From contig NZ_JAPVRC010000006.1 of assembly GCF_030345335.1 (NCBI RefSeq), positions 124,001-188,000 of the forward strand: a DNA stretch of 64,000 nt, written 5' to 3'. A program made the translations under genes and the position numbers. The stretch is from Halobacillus campisalis (GTDB lineage: Bacteria > Bacillota > Bacilli > Bacillales > Halobacillaceae). Positions 61,574 to 64,000 of this stretch are shown here, piece by piece (position 1 is the first letter of the stretch; each line of letters opens with the position of its first letter). The notes beneath the pieces were generated by a model, which was given only the letters and a program-made list of their open reading frames with translations, had not been told where the DNA came from and did no database searches.

Positions 61574-64000
61574 TTGTTAGAAAGAGATCACACGGTGATA
61601 ACGCTTAACGGGAAAGAGTACTTAGCAGATCCAGGGCAGAACTTATTAGATTTTATTAATACGACAGAAGAGCAAGTCCCGCAAATTTGTTATAACGAAT
61701 CGTTGGGACCAATTGAAACATGCGACACTTGCCTCGTCCAAATCAATGGGGAACTTCAACGTGCCTGCGGTATGAAAGTCGAAGCAGGTATGAAGGTACA
61801 GACACAGCTGCCACATGTTCACAAAGCACAAAAAGAATCCCTGGATCGGATTTTAGAAAACCATGAGCTGTATTGCACAGTATGTGACTATAATAATGGC
61901 GATTGTGAAATACATAATACAATGGCCGAGTTCGGTTTAGAACACCAGTCGAGACCATTTGAAGAAAAGCCATATAATAGAGATGATTCCGGTCCTTTTT
62001 ACCGTTATGATCCTGATCAGTGCATTTTGTGCGGCAGGTGCGTTGAAGTCTGCCAGGATGTTCAAGTCAACGAAACATTGACCATCGATTGGGAAAGGCA
62101 GCAGCCGCGGGTCATATGGGACAACGATGTTCCCATGGATCAATCATCATGTGTAAACTGCGGACAGTGTTCTACAGTTTGTCCATGTAATGCAATGATG
62201 GAAAAAGGTATGGAGAGAGAGGCTGGTTTTCTTACTGATCAGGAGCCGGGCATTTTAAAGTCGATGATTGAAATGACAAAAAAAGTGGAAACAGGCTATG
62301 GTCCATTGTTTGCTGTTTCTGATAGTGAAGCAGCCATGCGTGAAGAACGAATCAAGAAGACTAAAACAGTATGTACTTACTGTGGAGTCGGTTGTTCCTT
62401 TGATGTATGGACTAAAGACCGTAAGATATTAAAGGTAGAACCTAATGCCGAATCTCCTGCCAATGGGATTTCCACTTGTATAAAAGGGAAATTTGGATGG
62501 GACTACGTGAACAGCGAGGAACGACTGACTAAACCGCTAATAAGACGCGGGGATGCTTTTGAAGAAGTTGAATGGGACGAAGCGATTTCATATGTAGCCA
62601 GCAGATTCAAAGAAATTAAAGAAAAACGTGGAGCCGATGATATCGGGTTCATTTCCTCTTCAAAGGCTACCAATGAAGAGTCGTATTTGATGCAGAAGCT
62701 GTCTCGTCAAATTATAGGGACAAATAATGTCGATAACTGCTCCCGATATTGTCAGACACCGGCAACTAAAGGTTTATTCCGCACAGTGGGGCATGGAGGA
62801 GATTCCGGGTCCATTGAAGATATAGCTAAAGCTGACTTAGTAATTACTATAGGTTCAAACACAGCAGAATCTCATCCAGTATTGGCTTCCCGCATCAAGC
62901 GCTCGCAAAAATTGTTCGGGCAGAAGCTGTTTGTATTTGATATTAGAAAACATGAGATGGCTACGAGAGCTGATCGTTTCTATCAACCGAAATCAGGTAC
63001 GGACCTCGTGTGGATTTCTGCAGTATCCAAGTATATCTTAGATCGTGGTTTAGAGGACAGAACATTCATCGACGAGTGGGTGAATGGGTTTGAAGAGTAC
63101 CGCCAGAGCTTAGAACAATTTACGATGGAGTATGCTTCCAATTTGACTGGAATTCCTGAAGGTGAACTTATAGATGTTGCTGAAGATATAGCCCGTTCAG
63201 GTAAGGTATCCGTATGCTGGGCTATGGGAGTCACTCAGCATATGCGTGGCAGTGATACGAGTACTGCAATTTCTAATTTACTGCTACTTACAGGAAACTA
63301 CCGGAAGGAAGGCTGTGGAGCGTATCCATTGCGTGGCCATAATAATGTTCAGGGCTGCAGCGATTTTGGCAGTATTCCTAACTTTTTCCCAGGATATGAG
63401 GAAACCACTGATGATGAAGTTCGCAGCCGCTATGAAGAAGCCTGGAATTGTGAAATACCTAAAGAAGCAGGGAAAGATAACCATCAGATGATAGAAGCAA
63501 TACATGACGGCAATTTAAGTTCGATGTTTGTCATCGGAGAAGATACAGGTATTGTCGACGCAAATATCAATTACGTTACTGCTGCTTTTGAAAAGTTGGA
63601 TTTCTTCGTTGTTCAGGATCTATTTTTCACAAAAACTGCTGAATATGCAGACGTAGTCCTTCCGGCTTCTCCAAGTCTTGAGAAGGAAGGAACATTTACT
63701 AATACAGAACGTCGGATCCAGCGATTATATAAAGTTCTGGACCCTCTCCCTGGCTCTAAGCCCGATTGGGAAATTCTCCAGCTTATTGCTCAAGAGCTGG
63801 GTGGTGACTGGAACTATGATCATCCTTCTGAGATTATGGACGAAGCCGCAAGCTTAGCGCCACTATTTGCAGGTGTATCTTACGAACGTTTGGAAGGGTA
63901 TGATTCTCTTCAGTGGCCAGTGGCTGCAGACGGCACGGATGAACCATTACTGTTCTTAGATGGCTTTCCTTTCGAAGACCGTAAAGCTAAATTTTTCCCG
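61574..64000 (+). CDS. fdhA: Formate dehydrogenase alpha subunit (YjgC/YrhE type), 3' end outside window
   Basis: The frame is open from TTG 61574 (after AGGAGGGG) to the window end, 809 residues so far. Domains in order: a 2Fe-2S ferredoxin domain (CYNES, CDTC, Cys after RA), a His-Cys3 cluster ([18 protein letters not shown]), two 4Fe-4S motifs ([25 protein letters not shown]), then the molybdopterin domain with its own cluster ([13 protein letters not shown]). The Mo ligand is Cys in [14 protein letters not shown], where E. coli FdhF has Sec; the next residue is Gln where FdhF has His. This fits the YjgC/YrhE enzymes of B. subtilis, which work with a DUF1641 partner. Confidence 0.93.
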   Translation, partial: MLERDHTVITLNGKEYLADPGQNLLDFINTTEEQVPQICYNESLGPIETCDTCLVQINGELQRACGMKVEAGMKVQTQLPHVHKAQKESLDRILENHELYCTVCDYNNGDCEIHNTMAEFGLEHQSRPFEEKPYNRDDSGPFYRYDPDQCILCGRCVEVCQDVQVNETLTIDWERQQPRVIWDNDVPMDQSSCVNCGQCSTVCPCNAMMEKGMEREAGFLTDQEPGILKSMIEMTKKVETGYGPLFAVSDSEAAMREERIKKTKTVCTYCGVGCSFDVWTKDRKILKVEPNAESPANGISTCIKGKFGWDYVNSEERLTKPLIRRGDAFEEVEWDEAISYVASRFKEIKEKRGADDIGFISSSKATNEESYLMQKLSRQIIGTNNVDNCSRYCQTPATKGLFRTVGHGGDSGSIEDIAKADLVITIGSNTAESHPVLASRIKRSQKLFGQKLFVFDIRKHEMATRADRFYQPKSGTDLVWISAVSKYILDRGLEDRTFIDEWVNGFEEYRQSLEQFTMEYASNLTGIPEGELIDVAEDIARSGKVSVCWAMGVTQHMRGSDTSTAISNLLLLTGNYRKEGCGAYPLRGHNNVQGCSDFGSIPNFFPGYEETTDDEVRSRYEEAWNCEIPKEAGKDNHQMIEAIHDGNLSSMFVIGEDTGIVDANINYVTAAFEKLDFFVVQDLFFTKTAEYADVVLPASPSLEKEGTFTNTERRIQRLYKVLDPLPGSKPDWEILQLIAQELGGDWNYDHPSEIMDEAASLAPLFAGVSYERLEGYDSLQWPVAADGTDEPLLFLDGFPFEDRKAKFFP

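Overview
The window looks like chromosomal DNA of a spore-forming Bacillaceae bacterium, probably one of the moderately halophilic lineages around Halobacillus, Virgibacillus and Thalassobacillus. This is inferred from gene content: SspH spore protein, a Fin-type anti-sigma protein, YkuI, YppC, YczE, YfmM, Zur-linked rpsN2/zagA, and S-box, T-box and THI leaders. Proteins are acid-rich and SD sequences strong, with many TTG and GTG starts. No rRNA, tRNA, CRISPR array, prophage or complete transposase gene was seen.

Layout. 1-3650: the end of a thiazole-synthesis operon (tenI-thiO-thiS-thiG-thiF), with a one-base frameshift in thiO. 3.7-13.4 kb: single genes, including a Bcr-type exporter, YozB, a DinB-like protein, RlmN, a ZIP transporter and an RNase H-like protein, then a Zur-controlled pair (rpsN2, zagA), a YkuI-type EAL protein and sspH. 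13.9-25.8 kb: a Fur-boxed flavodoxin, a large UPF0182 membrane protein, a Fin-like protein, a small XRE regulator with a membrane partner, an ABC-F ATPase, and a patch of decayed genes (HEAT-type gene with an internal stop, HAD remnant). 26.9-29.5 kb: metI-metC on the minus strand behind a SAM-I riboswitch. 31.3-41.9 kb: the branched-chain amino acid operon ilvE-ilvB-ilvN-ilvC-leuA-leuB-leuC-leuD-ilvA, with an upstream CcpA cre, a structured leader before ilvE, and an internal T-box (candidate Ile specifier) before ilvB. 42.7-46 kb: a Fur-controlled ferric-siderophore binding lipoprotein and a fused double permease. 46-57.2 kb: dapF, YjbQ, a 3D-domain protein, a DAACS symporter, ZupT, a truncated YgjP-like protein, an SDR-esterase pair, UspA, a TPP riboswitch with thiT, and a PLD-like protein. 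57.5-64 kb: a DUF1028 protein, an ArsR regulator and MFS exporter sharing an operator sequence, then fdhD and a formate dehydrogenase running off the end.

Metal and nutrient control can be read directly: Zur boxes, two Fur-box regions, SAM, TPP and tRNA sensing, and carbon control of ilv-leu.

The least explained component is repetitive DNA. At least seven intergenic loci carry a MITE-like family with GGCT-(N4)-TTAAA...GTTGAT type ends. Two of them contain a nested 160-bp repeat, present three times, whose ends can form a conserved long-range helix. Several genes also carry single-base lesions, which could be real decay or assembly error.
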